From assembly GCA_051201605.1 (NCBI GenBank), contig CP179201.1:1860001-1924000 (forward strand): a stretch of 64,000 bases of DNA, written 5' to 3'. The translations under genes were made by a program, and so were the position numbers. Source of the stretch: CABZJG01 sp902512685. GTDB lineage: Bacteria > Pseudomonadota > Alphaproteobacteria > Rhodobacterales > Rhodobacteraceae. Below the pieces are notes generated by a model. That model was not told where the DNA came from. It was given only the letters and a program-made list of their open reading frames with translations, and did no database searches. Below are positions 25,662 through 34,849 of this stretch, piece after piece. Position 1 is the first letter of the stretch. Every line of letters begins with the position of its first letter.

Positions 25662-26984
25662 GTGACACGCGTTTTACTACCCGCCTTCTTATTGATGACG
25701 TTTGTGGCCACAGGCTGTACAGACCCCGATATCGCTTTGTCTGGTAAACGCGAGCCTGTGACGGCCATTTTAACCGATGGCGGCGCAACGCTTGAGGCCC
25801 CTCAGGAAAATCAAGCCAAAGCTTTTGATGCTCCGGCGCAGAAAAATAACCGCAGTTGGCCACAGGGTCATGGAACCCCTAAAACCAGAGCCACGCATCC
25901 CGCACTTGCTGCGTCGATTTCGAAAAGCTGGTCTGCGCCAATTGGACAGGGCGACCGCCAGCGTGCGCGCATATCTGCAGATCCTATTGTGGTTGATGGG
26001 ATGATCGTGACCCTCGATAGTCGTTCTGTTCTGGTTGCAACCTCTGCAGCCGGTGCGCGGCTTTGGTCGCTGGATTTAACCCCTGCGGGTGAACAGTCGG
26101 GGGAAGCTGATGGCGGCGGTCTTGCCTCGGGGGGCGGCAGAATTTATGTCACCACCGGCTATGGTGAAATGGTCGCTGTCGATCCCAAAACCGGCAAAAA
26201 GATATGGAGCCAATTGCTGATGGCTTTGGCCGCGGGCCGGCCGGCTTATTCCAATGGGCTGGTTTACGTGGTCAGCGGCGGCGCAACCAGTTGGGCGGTC
26301 GAGGCTGATAACGGGCGGGTCCGTTGGCAAATCGACGGCCTTAGTGATCTAAACATGCGCCGTGGGTCCACCGGGCCGGCAGTTTCTGACAAGCTGGTGC
26401 TCTTTGGCTATGGCTCGGGGGATGTACAAGCGGCCTTTCGCAAAGGCGGCTTGGTGCTGTGGACGGCCACTTTGGCCGGCGCGCGCAGCGGCCAAGCCAT
26501 TGCGACCATCGGCGGCATCGGCGCAAGCCCTGTTATTTCCCGAAAAAGGGTCTATGCGGCCAACGCATCAGGGCGTTTGGTGGCTATGAACCTTGACAGC
26601 GGGGCACGTCTTTGGACAGCGCCGCACGGCGCGCTGACCCCGCTTTGCGTGGCTGGCGGATCCGTGTTTTTGATCAATGATATCGGACAATTGGTTCGGG
26701 TTGATGCGCACAATGGAAACACCATTTGGGCGGTTGATTTACCCACAGACAAAACTTCTCTGTCCTATCGCAACACTGAGGTGATCGCCCATCATGGACC
26801 GATTTTGGCCGGTGACCGGCTGATTGTTGCTTCGGGCGATGGGCTTTTGCGCCAGTTTGATCCTGTCTCTGGTGAGGAACTTGAAACGGTGAAAATCCCC
26901 GGTGGCGCCACCACCAGCCCAATTGTCGCCGATGGTGTTCTTTATGTTGTCTCCAAAAACGGCAAATTACACGCTTTCCGCTAG
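25662..26984 (+). CDS. bamB: Outer-membrane assembly lipoprotein BamB
   Basis: BamB is a beta-propeller lipoprotein of the BAM complex that helps insert outer-membrane proteins. After a lipoprotein signal ending FVATGC (acylated cysteine near residue 19), the protein has repeated PQQ-like blades: VDPKTGKKIWSQL, VEADNGRVRWQI, MNLDSGARLWTA, VDAHNGNTIWAV and FDPVSGEELETV. It is about 440 residues, slightly longer than E. coli BamB. The start is best read as GTG 25662: AGGGGAG lies 8 bases upstream of it but only 2 bases from the alternative TTG at 25656. It sits between yfgM-like and der. Confidence 0.9.
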   Translation: MTRVLLPAFLLMTFVATGCTDPDIALSGKREPVTAILTDGGATLEAPQENQAKAFDAPAQKNNRSWPQGHGTPKTRATHPALAASISKSWSAPIGQGDRQRARISADPIVVDGMIVTLDSRSVLVATSAAGARLWSLDLTPAGEQSGEADGGGLASGGGRIYVTTGYGEMVAVDPKTGKKIWSQLLMALAAGRPAYSNGLVYVVSGGATSWAVEADNGRVRWQIDGLSDLNMRRGSTGPAVSDKLVLFGYGSGDVQAAFRKGGLVLWTATLAGARSGQAIATIGGIGASPVISRKRVYAANASGRLVAMNLDSGARLWTAPHGALTPLCVAGGSVFLINDIGQLVRVDAHNGNTIWAVDLPTDKTSLSYRNTEVIAHHGPILAGDRLIVASGDGLLRQFDPVSGEELETVKIPGGATTSPIVADGVLYVVSKNGKLHAFR

Positions 26985-27031
26985 ATTAAAACTGGTGTAT
27001 GCGGCAATTCTTTAATGAGCGGAGCGCCTAG

Positions 27032-28468
27032 ATGAGCTTTTCTTTGGCCATTGTTGGCCGGCCCAATGTCGGCAAATCAACCCTGTTCAACAGGTTGGTT
27101 GGAAAACGTCTTGCCTTGGTGGATGACCAACCGGGTGTGACCCGCGATTTGCGCGAAGGCGCGGCGCGGCTTGGGGATCTGCGCTTTACGGTGATTGATA
27201 CGGCCGGTCTGGAAGAGGCCACAGATGAAAGCCTGCAGGGCCGGATGCGGCGGTTGACCGAACGGGCGGTTGATATGGCTGACATCTGTCTGTTTATGAT
27301 TGATGCCCGCGCCGGGGTAACCCCCACTGACGAAATTTTTGCTGAAATTCTACGCAAACGGGCCGCACATGTGATTTTGGCGGCGAATAAAGGCGAAGGC
27401 TCGGCCGCGGATGCCGGTGTGATCGAAGCTTGGTCACTGGGGCTGGGCGAGCCTTTGCGCTTGTCCGCCGAGCATGGCGAGGGGATGGCAGATTTGCTGT
27501 CTATGTTGATGCCATTGGCCGACGGGTTTGAAGAACGCGCGAAAGAAGAGGCCGCTGAAACCGATGTGGATGTGGATGAAGCCGCCACGGATAGCTACCG
27601 CTTGCCCACCAAGCAAAAGCCGCTGCAGGTGGCAGTGGTCGGGCGGCCCAATGCTGGTAAATCAACTCTAATCAATAAAATCCTTGGCGAGGATCGGCTT
27701 CTAACGGGCCCAGAGGCGGGCATCACCCGCGATGCCATATCGCTACAGATCGACTGGCAGGGCACACCGATGCGGGTGTTTGACACTGCCGGGATGCGCA
27801 AAAAGGCAAAGGTTCAGGATAAAGTTGAAAAGCTGTCGGTCAGCGACGGGCTGCGGGCGGTAAAATTTGCCGAAGTGGTGGTGGTTTTGCTGGATGCGGC
27901 TATTCCGTTTGAGCAACAAGACCTGCGCATCGCCGATCTGGCCGAGCGCGAAGGCCGCGCTGTGGTTGTTGCGGTCAATAAATGGGATGTTGAAGATGAA
28001 AAGCAGCAAAAGCTTGCGCATCTCAAGGAAGCCTTTGAGCGGCTATTGCCGCAATTGCGCGGCGCACCGCTGATAACTGTATCGGCCAAAACCGGCCGCG
28101 GTCTTGACCGGCTGCACGAAGCTGTGATGCGTGCGCATGAGGTCTGGAACAGGCGCGTCACCACCGCGCAGCTGAACCGCTGGCTTGCAGGCATGGTCGA
28201 AGCCCATCCTCCACCCGCACCGGGCGGGCGGCGGATCAAGCTGCGCTATATGACCCAAACAAAAACCCGGCCCCCGGGCTTTGTGGTGATGTGCTCGCAC
28301 CCAGATAAACTGCCCGAAAGCTATTCGCGCTATCTGGTCAATGCTTTGCGGCTTGATTTTGATATGCCGGGCACGCCGATCCGCCTGCATATGCGATCAC
28401 AAGCGGATAAAAACCCCTATAAGAACCGTAAAAAATCCACCCCGTCGCGGCTAAAGAAACATCTTTAA
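27032..28468 (+). CDS. der: Ribosome assembly GTPase Der (EngA)
   Basis: This essential GTPase of 50S subunit assembly has 478 residues and two tandem G domains, the first with GRPNVGKSTLFNRL (about 8-21) and DTAGLEE, the second with GRPNAGKSTLINKI and DTAGMRKK. Each has an NKxD-type element (AANKGE, where the usual Asp is replaced, and AVNKWD). A KH-like C-terminal domain follows (KLRYMTQTKTRPPGFVVMCSHP). The family hallmark of two G domains makes the call secure. It ends 18 bases before the convergent serS. Confidence 0.95.
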   Translation: MSFSLAIVGRPNVGKSTLFNRLVGKRLALVDDQPGVTRDLREGAARLGDLRFTVIDTAGLEEATDESLQGRMRRLTERAVDMADICLFMIDARAGVTPTDEIFAEILRKRAAHVILAANKGEGSAADAGVIEAWSLGLGEPLRLSAEHGEGMADLLSMLMPLADGFEERAKEEAAETDVDVDEAATDSYRLPTKQKPLQVAVVGRPNAGKSTLINKILGEDRLLTGPEAGITRDAISLQIDWQGTPMRVFDTAGMRKKAKVQDKVEKLSVSDGLRAVKFAEVVVVLLDAAIPFEQQDLRIADLAEREGRAVVVAVNKWDVEDEKQQKLAHLKEAFERLLPQLRGAPLITVSAKTGRGLDRLHEAVMRAHEVWNRRVTTAQLNRWLAGMVEAHPPPAPGGRRIKLRYMTQTKTRPPGFVVMCSHPDKLPESYSRYLVNALRLDFDMPGTPIRLHMRSQADKNPYKNRKKSTPSRLKKHL

Positions 28469-28486
28469 CGCAGCGGCGCGGGGGCT

Positions 28487-29776
28487 TTACACCAGCTGGC
28501 CGTCTGCGGCCAATTTGGTTTTGCCGCCCAGATAGGGATGCAGCGCAGCTGGCAGTTCAACCGATCCGTCATCCTGCTGGCCGTTTTCCAAAACCGCGAT
28601 CAAACAGCGCCCTACGGCCACGCCCGATCCGTTCAGCGTGTGCACAAAATCAGGCTTGCCGCCGCCTTCGGGCTTATAGCGGGCATTCATCCGGCGGGCC
28701 TGAAAATCACCGCAGACCGAGACCGAGCTTATTTCGCGATAGGTGTTCTGCCCCGGCAGCCAAACCTCAAGATCATGGGTTTTGCGCGCACCAAAGCCCA
28801 TATCACCGGTGCACAGCACCATCACCCGATAGGGCAGGTCCAGCTTTTCCAATATTGCCTCGGCACATTTGGTCATGCGCTCATGTTCCTCTAGCGCGCT
28901 ATCGGGCGTGCAGATGGTGACCATTTCAACCTTTTCAAACTGATGCTGGCGCAGCATGCCCGAGGTGTCTTTACCCGCTGATCCGGCCTCGGATCGAAAG
29001 CATAGCGTATGCGCGGTCATCCGCATCGGCAGTGCGGCTGCGTCAACCGTTTCGCCGGCCACAGTGTTGGTCAGCGTGACCTCGGATGTCGGGATCAGCC
29101 ACCAGCCATTGGTGGTTTGATAGCTGTCTTCGGTAAATTTTGGCAGTTGCCCTGTGCCCACCATGGCCGCATCGCGCACCAGTACCGGGGTGTTTACCTC
29201 GCTCAGCGCGTGCTCTTCCACATGCACATCCAGCATGAATTGCGCCAGCGCCCGATGCAGCCGCGCCACAGCGCCCCGCAAAAGCACAAAGCGTGAGCCA
29301 GACAGTTTGGCCGCAGTTTCAAAATCCATCCCCGCAGCCACGCCGGGCAGCTCGAAATGCTCACGCGCGCTATTGATCTGACGCGGGGTGCCCCAGCGGC
29401 GCAGTTCGACATTACCCGCCTCATCTTCGCCTTTGGGCACATCATCAAGCGCCAGATTTTCAATGCCCATAAGCTGCGCTTCCAGCTCGCCATCGATTTC
29501 TTTGGCTTTGGCGTTCATTTCGGCCACTTCGGCCTTTTTCGCCGCCACCAAGGCCCGCAGCCGTTCAAATTCGGCTTCATCACCGCTGGCTTTGGCGGCG
29601 CCGACGGATTTGCTGGCTTTGTTTTGCTCGGCCTGCGCGGTTTCGGCGGCCAGTATCGCTGCGCGGCGGCGGCTGTCGATTTCCAAAAGGGACGCGGACA
29701 CAGCCGATACCCCGCGCCGTGCCAAAGCGGCGTCAAAAGCGGTCGGATTATCGCGAATGGCCCGGATGTCATGCAT
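28487..29776 (-). CDS. serS: Seryl-tRNA synthetase
   Basis: This class II aminoacyl-tRNA synthetase charges tRNA-Ser. The 429-residue protein has an N-terminal coiled-coil arm rich in Ala, Glu and Lys (about 30-100) that contacts the long variable arm of tRNA-Ser, followed by class II motifs including FRSEAGSAGKDTSGMLRQHQFEKVE (motif 2 region) and a C-terminal GSGVAVGRCLIAVLEN (motif 3). The start MHDIRAIRDN is chosen because AGGAGA lies 7-8 bases before this ATG; an 18-residue upstream extension is spurious. It is convergent with der. Confidence 0.95.
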   Translation of the reverse strand: MHDIRAIRDNPTAFDAALARRGVSAVSASLLEIDSRRRAAILAAETAQAEQNKASKSVGAAKASGDEAEFERLRALVAAKKAEVAEMNAKAKEIDGELEAQLMGIENLALDDVPKGEDEAGNVELRRWGTPRQINSAREHFELPGVAAGMDFETAAKLSGSRFVLLRGAVARLHRALAQFMLDVHVEEHALSEVNTPVLVRDAAMVGTGQLPKFTEDSYQTTNGWWLIPTSEVTLTNTVAGETVDAAALPMRMTAHTLCFRSEAGSAGKDTSGMLRQHQFEKVEMVTICTPDSALEEHERMTKCAEAILEKLDLPYRVMVLCTGDMGFGARKTHDLEVWLPGQNTYREISSVSVCGDFQARRMNARYKPEGGGKPDFVHTLNGSGVAVGRCLIAVLENGQQDDGSVELPAALHPYLGGKTKLAADGQLV

Positions 29777-30078
29777 TTGAAAATCTCCTATTAATTGCCG
29801 AGTCTTTTTACTGGCGCCCTTATGCACCACTTCGAAGCCTATGGGTAGGGGGATTGATACCTGTCTTTTGGATCAGACAAGCGTTGAGCGGACCGTTGGT
29901 TAAAACCTTTTTTACAAGCCAAATGCGGCTCCGCTTTCGCAAAATTGGCACCACCGCGATACTGCCGCGATACCAACGTAAAACAGATGCCCCATTTTGC
30001 GCCGTTTCGCCCCTTGCAAACAGCCGCCGCTGCGCATAGGTTCGCGCAAAATGTGAAGTGTTACAGACAGGACAGACA
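29777..30078. other. Divergent intergenic region serS/yajC
   Basis: These 302 bases separate the divergent serS and yajC starts and should hold both promoters. I see no RNA gene or T-box-like element. A direct repeat of CCGCGATAC occurs twice at 11-base spacing near 29957-29977. ORFs here in both strands have no recognisable content. Confidence 0.5.
30014..30042 (+). promoter_or_regulatory. Possible yajC-secDF promoter
   Basis: TTGCAA (30014-30019) and TAGGTT (30037-30042) are separated by 17 bases, with the -10 ending 36 bases before the yajC ATG. Spacing is ideal and the elements are fair for an alphaproteobacterial housekeeping promoter. Confidence 0.35.
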
Positions 30079-30363
30079 ATGGACGCTTTTGGCCAATTTA
30101 TCCCGCTTATTTTAATCTTTGCGATCATGTATTTTTTACTGATCCGGCCGCAACAAAAAAAGGTCAAACAGCATCAGGCAATGGTCACCGCCCTGCGTCG
30201 TGGCGATCAGGTTGTCACCCAAGGTGGGCTGATCGGCAAGGTTGTAAAAGTGAAAGAAGACAACGAGTTAGAAGTTGAACTTTCAGAAGGCGTTAAGGTG
30301 CGCGTGGTGCAATCAACCATCGCCCAGGTGCTGAGCAAAACCGAACCCGCCAACAAAGCGTAA
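30079..30363 (+). CDS. yajC: Preprotein translocase subunit YajC
   Basis: This accessory subunit of the SecDF-YajC complex has 94 residues: one membrane helix (FIPLILIFAIMYFLLI, about 6-21), the signature RPQQKKVKQHQAMV, and a small cytoplasmic beta domain. The start is ATG 30079 (MDAFGQF) behind AGGAC; an in-frame upstream TTG is not used. It is followed 31 bases later by secD, the usual order. Confidence 0.95.
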   Translation: MDAFGQFIPLILIFAIMYFLLIRPQQKKVKQHQAMVTALRRGDQVVTQGGLIGKVVKVKEDNELEVELSEGVKVRVVQSTIAQVLSKTEPANKA

Positions 30364-30394
30364 ACCGGCAGAGCGAGTAATAAGGGGGCGGGAT

Positions 30395-32047
30395 ATGCTG
30401 CAAATCGGTCTATGGAAACGGATCGTAATCTGGTCGTTATGCGCCCTTGGTTTGCTTTTGGCGTTGCCGAACGGGTTTTACAGCCGTGTTGAGGGCTATA
30501 ATGATGCGCAAAAAGCATTTGAAACCAGTGGATTAGAGGTTAAGGGCGCGCCAAGCTGGCCGTCGTTTTTGCCCTCTGGACTGGTCAATTTGGGTCTGGA
30601 TTTGCGCGGCGGTGCGCATTTGCTGGCCGAGGTTGAGGTCGAAGATGTTTACACGGCGCGGATGAAGGCCCTCTGGCCCACCCTGCGCGACACCCTGCGC
30701 CCCGAACGCGCCACCATCGGCACCATCCGATTGCAAAACGGTCCCAAAGATCAATTGATGGTGCGTATATCGAAACCCGAGGCCATGGCTCAAGCCATCG
30801 CGCTAGCTCAAGGATTAAGCCAGCCGGTGTCTACATTAACCGGCGCCGGAGCCCGCGATCTGGATATTTACGGCGAAGATGACGTTCTGGTTTTAACATT
30901 ATCAGAAGCAGAGCGGGCGGCCACGAATGATCGAACTGTTAAGCAAGCTCTTGAAATCATTCGCAGAAGAATTGATGAAGTTGGAACCCGTGAGCCAACT
31001 ATTCAGCGTCAGGGCAGTTTGCGAATATTGATACAGGTTCCCGGCATCGGGTCAGCCGCTGAGTTGAAAGAACTGATCGGAACAACCGCCCAGTTGACAT
31101 TCCAACCGGTGATTGGCCCTGCCAGTGATGCCGATACGGACCCTGGATTTGGCAATGAATTGCTGCCGTCTTTGGATGAACCAGGACGGTTTTACATTCT
31201 GGATGCAGCTCCAGTGGTGACCGGTGAAGATTTAGTTGATGCCCAGCCCAGCTTTGATCAAAACGGGCGTCCGGCGGTAAACTTTCGCTTTAACCCCTCA
31301 GGCGCGCGACGCTTTGGCGACTATACGGCTGAAAACATTGGCGAACCTTTTGCCATTGTGCTTGACGGCGAAGTGATTAGCGCGCCGGTGATTCAAAGTC
31401 ATATTCCCGGCGGGTCAGGCATAATAACCGGTAGTTTTTCTGTGGAAGAAAGCTCAAATCTGGCTATTTTGCTTCGTGCAGGGGCTTTGCCTGCGGGGCT
31501 AGATTTTCTTGAAGAAAGAACGATTGGACCAGAGCTTGGAGCAGACAGTATTCAAGCCGGCAAAATGGCCTGTATTGTCGCCTTTGTTGGTGTGCTTGTC
31601 TTTATGGCGCTTAGCTATGGTTTGTTTGGTATTTTTGCCAATATTGCATTGATCGTAAACATTGGACTGATATTTGGCTTGCTTAGCTCGATTGGTGCGA
31701 CACTGACATTGCCTGGAATTGCGGGAATTGTTCTGACTATTGGGATGGCAGTGGATGCCAATGTGTTGATTTTTGAGCGTATTCGCGAAGAATTAAAGAC
31801 AGCCAAGGGCCCTTCAAGAGCAATTGAATTGGGGTATCAAAAAGCACTGAGCGCAATACTAGATGCCAATATTACAACCTTTATTACTGCGGTCATTCTA
31901 TTCGCCATGGGTTCGGGACCGGTGCGAGGGTTTTCGATTACACTGGGACTTGGGATTTTAACCTCGGTATTCACGGCAATATTTGTAACACGATTGCTCG
32001 TGGTGATGTGGTTTGAACGCCGCCGCCCTAAAACTTTGGAGGTGTAG
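30395..32047 (+). CDS. secD: Protein translocase subunit SecD
   Basis: SecD, with SecF, uses the proton gradient to help pull exported proteins into the periplasm. It has 550 residues: an N-terminal helix, the LGLDLRGGAHLLAEVE motif, large periplasmic P1 domains, and a C-terminal set of five helices with GMAVDANVLIFERIREE. The length is as expected. The secF start follows its stop by 2 bases. Confidence 0.96.
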   Translation: MLQIGLWKRIVIWSLCALGLLLALPNGFYSRVEGYNDAQKAFETSGLEVKGAPSWPSFLPSGLVNLGLDLRGGAHLLAEVEVEDVYTARMKALWPTLRDTLRPERATIGTIRLQNGPKDQLMVRISKPEAMAQAIALAQGLSQPVSTLTGAGARDLDIYGEDDVLVLTLSEAERAATNDRTVKQALEIIRRRIDEVGTREPTIQRQGSLRILIQVPGIGSAAELKELIGTTAQLTFQPVIGPASDADTDPGFGNELLPSLDEPGRFYILDAAPVVTGEDLVDAQPSFDQNGRPAVNFRFNPSGARRFGDYTAENIGEPFAIVLDGEVISAPVIQSHIPGGSGIITGSFSVEESSNLAILLRAGALPAGLDFLEERTIGPELGADSIQAGKMACIVAFVGVLVFMALSYGLFGIFANIALIVNIGLIFGLLSSIGATLTLPGIAGIVLTIGMAVDANVLIFERIREELKTAKGPSRAIELGYQKALSAILDANITTFITAVILFAMGSGPVRGFSITLGLGILTSVFTAIFVTRLLVVMWFERRRPKTLEV

Positions 32048-32049
32048 AG

Positions 32050-33009
32050 ATGCGCCTGAGATTAGTACCCAAGGATACGAATTGGGATTTCTTTAGCCAA
32101 TCAAAGGTCTGGCTGGGTATTTCAGCACTTTTGCTGGTTGGTTCGTTGGTTTCGTTTCTGATGCAGGGTTTGAACTTTGGCATAGATTTTCGCGGTGGAA
32201 CGACGATCCGAACAGAAAGCGCGCAAAGCATTGATGTGGCTGCCTATCGTCAAGCGCTAAGTGGTCTGCAATTAGGGGATGTGACGATTTCCGAAGTTTT
32301 TGATCCTAGCTTTGATGAGGACCAAAAAGTTGCAATGATCCGTATTCAAGCCCAAGAGGGTCAAGAAGCGGTTTCGGCCAAAACCACCAATGCGGCTTTG
32401 TCCGTGTTGCAAGGTGTTGCACCGGATATCGTGTTTGTGTCCGTCGAAAGCGTTGGCCCGAAAGTCTCAGGCGAACTTATTCAAAAGGCTGTTATCGCAG
32501 TGTTTTTGGCCATTGCTGCCGTATTGGTTTATATTTGGCTACGTTTTGAATGGCAATTTGCCGTCGGTGCTGTTGCAGCGCTTATTCATGATGTGCTGTT
32601 GACCATCGGTGTGTTTTCCATCGTGCAAATAAAGTTTGATCTTGCCATTATTGCAGCCTTGCTAACAATTGTCGGGTATTCGTTGAACGACACGGTGGTG
32701 GTGTTTGATAGAGTTCGGGAAAACCTTCGCAAATATAAGAAAAAACCTTTGCAGGAAGTACTCAATCTTTCAATTAATGAAACTCTTAGCCGAACCGTGA
32801 TGACGTCGGTTACCACACTTTTGGCACTAATTGCGCTGTTTATCCTGGGTGGAGACGTTATCCGAGGATTTGTTTTTGCGATGATTTGGGGGGTTATTGC
32901 TGGTACTTATAGTTCGGTGTTTGTGGCTTCATCTACGCTCTTGCGGTTGGGGGTTAAGCGCGATTGGTCAAAACCAAATGCTGAAGCCGGGACCCAAGTT
33001 CCGCAATAG
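32050..33009 (+). CDS. secF: Protein translocase subunit SecF
   Basis: This partner of SecD has 319 residues: an N-terminal helix, LNFGIDFRGGTTI (about 37-49), a short periplasmic domain, and five further helices with GYSLNDTVVVFDRVRENL. It is transcribed with yajC and secD, with 2 bases between stop and start. A small Mth938-type gene follows after 119 bases, in which a TTTGTAT/ATACAAA imperfect hairpin occurs without a T-run. Confidence 0.96.
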   Translation: MRLRLVPKDTNWDFFSQSKVWLGISALLLVGSLVSFLMQGLNFGIDFRGGTTIRTESAQSIDVAAYRQALSGLQLGDVTISEVFDPSFDEDQKVAMIRIQAQEGQEAVSAKTTNAALSVLQGVAPDIVFVSVESVGPKVSGELIQKAVIAVFLAIAAVLVYIWLRFEWQFAVGAVAALIHDVLLTIGVFSIVQIKFDLAIIAALLTIVGYSLNDTVVVFDRVRENLRKYKKKPLQEVLNLSINETLSRTVMTSVTTLLALIALFILGGDVIRGFVFAMIWGVIAGTYSSVFVASSTLLRLGVKRDWSKPNAEAGTQVPQ

Positions 33010-33128
33010 GTTGTTTGTATGCAGCGTAAGCATCCTTTAAGCATTGGATACAAATATGCGGATATATTGTATTAAGTCATACTTTTTTGTAACGCGTGTT
33101 GAGAGTTTTCTTGGAGTGGGGAAAAAGG

Positions 33129-33485
33129 ATGCAGCTAAAAGAAGTTAACTTTGGCAATGCCTTACCAGTTGATGGATACGGCCCGGGTTTTTTCCGCATC
33201 GGCGGGCAGGTTTGGCAAAGTGGGGTGCTTTTATCTCTTGCCGGGGTGACAGAATGGCGCGGATTTTCCGATGTCCCTTTGCTTGTGGCCTTGAGCGGAG
33301 ATATTGATGTTGTATTTATTGGCACTGGAACAGAAATTTCACAGCTTCCAAAGTCTTTAACCCAAAAGCTTGAAGCAGCCGATATCGGGGTTGAGGTGAT
33401 GAACAGCCCGTCTGCTTGTCGCACTTACAATGTTCTTTTGTCTGAAGGCCGGCGAATTGCCGCAGCGCTTCTACCCGTTGATTGA
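33129..33485 (+). CDS. Mth938-like (DUF498) protein
   Basis: This 118-residue protein of the Mth938/DUF498 family has the YGPGFFRIGGQVWQSGVLL and FIGTGTEISQLPKSL elements; human NDUFAF3, a complex I assembly factor, is a distant relative. A biochemical role is not defined. It lies between secF and ccmA, an arrangement common in alphaproteobacteria, from memory. ATG 33129 is chosen over a GTG 33 bases upstream because it places the MQLKEVNF strand at the start, with GGAGTGGGG upstream. Confidence 0.85.
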   Translation: MQLKEVNFGNALPVDGYGPGFFRIGGQVWQSGVLLSLAGVTEWRGFSDVPLLVALSGDIDVVFIGTGTEISQLPKSLTQKLEAADIGVEVMNSPSACRTYNVLLSEGRRIAAALLPVD

Positions 33486-33538
33486 ACTACAGACAAAAGC
33501 ACCTTTTTTATTTTCTTAGAATGAGCTAAGCCTGTTGT

Positions 33539-34159
33539 ATGCTGCTGTCAGTAAGTGATTTATCCGTAAGTCGCGGAGGCCGTGTCCTGCTTGAGGGCGT
33601 GGCGTTTGATGTGCAAGCTGGTCAGGCAATCCTACTTAGCGGTAAAAACGGAATTGGCAAGACCAGTCTGCTGCGAACGCTTGCTGGTTTACAACAGGCC
33701 AATTCAGGGCAAATTGATGTTCCGCAAAACGCGGTGGTTTATTCAGCCCATCTAGATGGTATCAAACAGGCTTTGAGTGTGGTCGAGAATCTGCAATTCT
33801 GGGGTGCGGTTTTTGGCAGATCAAATCTGGATGCTGCCTTAGAGACATTTGAGCTTGGTGATCTTCGCGATGAATTGGCTGGCGCGCTCTCAGCGGGGCA
33901 AAAGCGGCGGCTCGGTCTGGCGCGGTTGCTTATGAGCGGGCGGAGCATTTGGTTACTTGATGAGCCAACTGTATCGCTTGACCTTGCTTCGGTAAGCCGT
34001 TTGAGCCGTGTTGTAAGTGGCCACCTTGCGGCAGGCGGGGCCGCAATTATCGCCACACACGCTACGCTGGACTTAAACGGGCAAGAGACAACAATTGATC
34101 TTGGAAAATTTGCAACCACAAAATCGAATTTGGCAGCCAGTGAAAAGGCTTTCTTATGA
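33539..34159 (+). CDS. ccmA: Haem exporter ATPase CcmA
   Basis: This ATPase of the CcmABCD complex releases holo-CcmE for cytochrome c maturation. It has 206 residues with GKNGIGKTSLLRTLAG (Walker A), LSAGQKRRLGLARLLM (signature) and IWLLDEPTVSLD (Walker B). The short single-domain form is typical of CcmA. Its end overlaps ccmB by 4 bases (ATGA), and the order A-B-C-D-G follows. Confidence 0.94.
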   Translation: MLLSVSDLSVSRGGRVLLEGVAFDVQAGQAILLSGKNGIGKTSLLRTLAGLQQANSGQIDVPQNAVVYSAHLDGIKQALSVVENLQFWGAVFGRSNLDAALETFELGDLRDELAGALSAGQKRRLGLARLLMSGRSIWLLDEPTVSLDLASVSRLSRVVSGHLAAGGAAIIATHATLDLNGQETTIDLGKFATTKSNLAASEKAFL

Positions 34160-34812
34160 GCGCCCTTTTGATTCGTGATTTGAAGTTGGCGATCCGCGCG
34201 GGGGGCGGCTTTGGGTTGGCATTAGCCTTTTTTCTGATTGTTATTGTGCTTGTGCCCTTGGGTGTTGGGCCAGAAATGGACATTCTGTCTAAAATTGCCT
34301 CTGGAGTGCTATGGCTCGGTGCGCTTCTCGCGTGCCTTTTATCGCTGGACCGTATTTTTGCTCTCGACCACGAAGATGGGACTTTAGATCTTTTGGTAAC
34401 ATCACCTTTGCCATTGGAAGCGGTTATCATGACAAAAGCGCTTGCTCATTGGATCACCACAGGCCTGCCTCTTGTCGTGGTAGCGCCTTTAGTTGCCGTT
34501 CTGCTTGGGCTTCCAAGCAACGGCTATGTGTGGCTTGCCATTTCACTTTTATTGGGCAGCCCAGCACTAAGTTTAATCGGAACCTTTGGTGCAGCGCTCA
34601 CCTTGGGGCTAAAGCGCGGCGGTCTACTGCTTTCGGTTTTGGTGCTGCCGCTTTACATACCAACAATGATTTTTGGCTCTGAGGTTGCGCGGCGAGGGAT
34701 TGAGGGTGCTGGGGTTCAAACGCCGCTTTTACTATTGGCCGGGATCAGTTTTGGCACAGTGGCGGTTTTGCCCTTTGCTTCTTCAGCAGTGTTGCGTATC
34801 AACCTCAGATAG
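34156..34812 (+). CDS. ccmB: Haem exporter permease CcmB
   Basis: This integral membrane partner of CcmA has 218 residues and about six hydrophobic segments. The family motif FALDHEDGTLDLLVTSPLPLE (about 69-88) is intact and marks CcmB. It starts within the last codons of ccmA. ccmC follows 37 bases after its stop. Confidence 0.94.
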   Translation: MSALLIRDLKLAIRAGGGFGLALAFFLIVIVLVPLGVGPEMDILSKIASGVLWLGALLACLLSLDRIFALDHEDGTLDLLVTSPLPLEAVIMTKALAHWITTGLPLVVVAPLVAVLLGLPSNGYVWLAISLLLGSPALSLIGTFGAALTLGLKRGGLLLSVLVLPLYIPTMIFGSEVARRGIEGAGVQTPLLLLAGISFGTVAVLPFASSAVLRINLR

Positions 34813-34849
34813 GGCTCGATTTGACAAGATGAATGAGAGTTTGGAATAA

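Noticed and set aside
29820..30167. A 115-codon minus-strand ORF in the serS-yajC gap
   Set aside because: It overlaps the yajC gene and has no family features.
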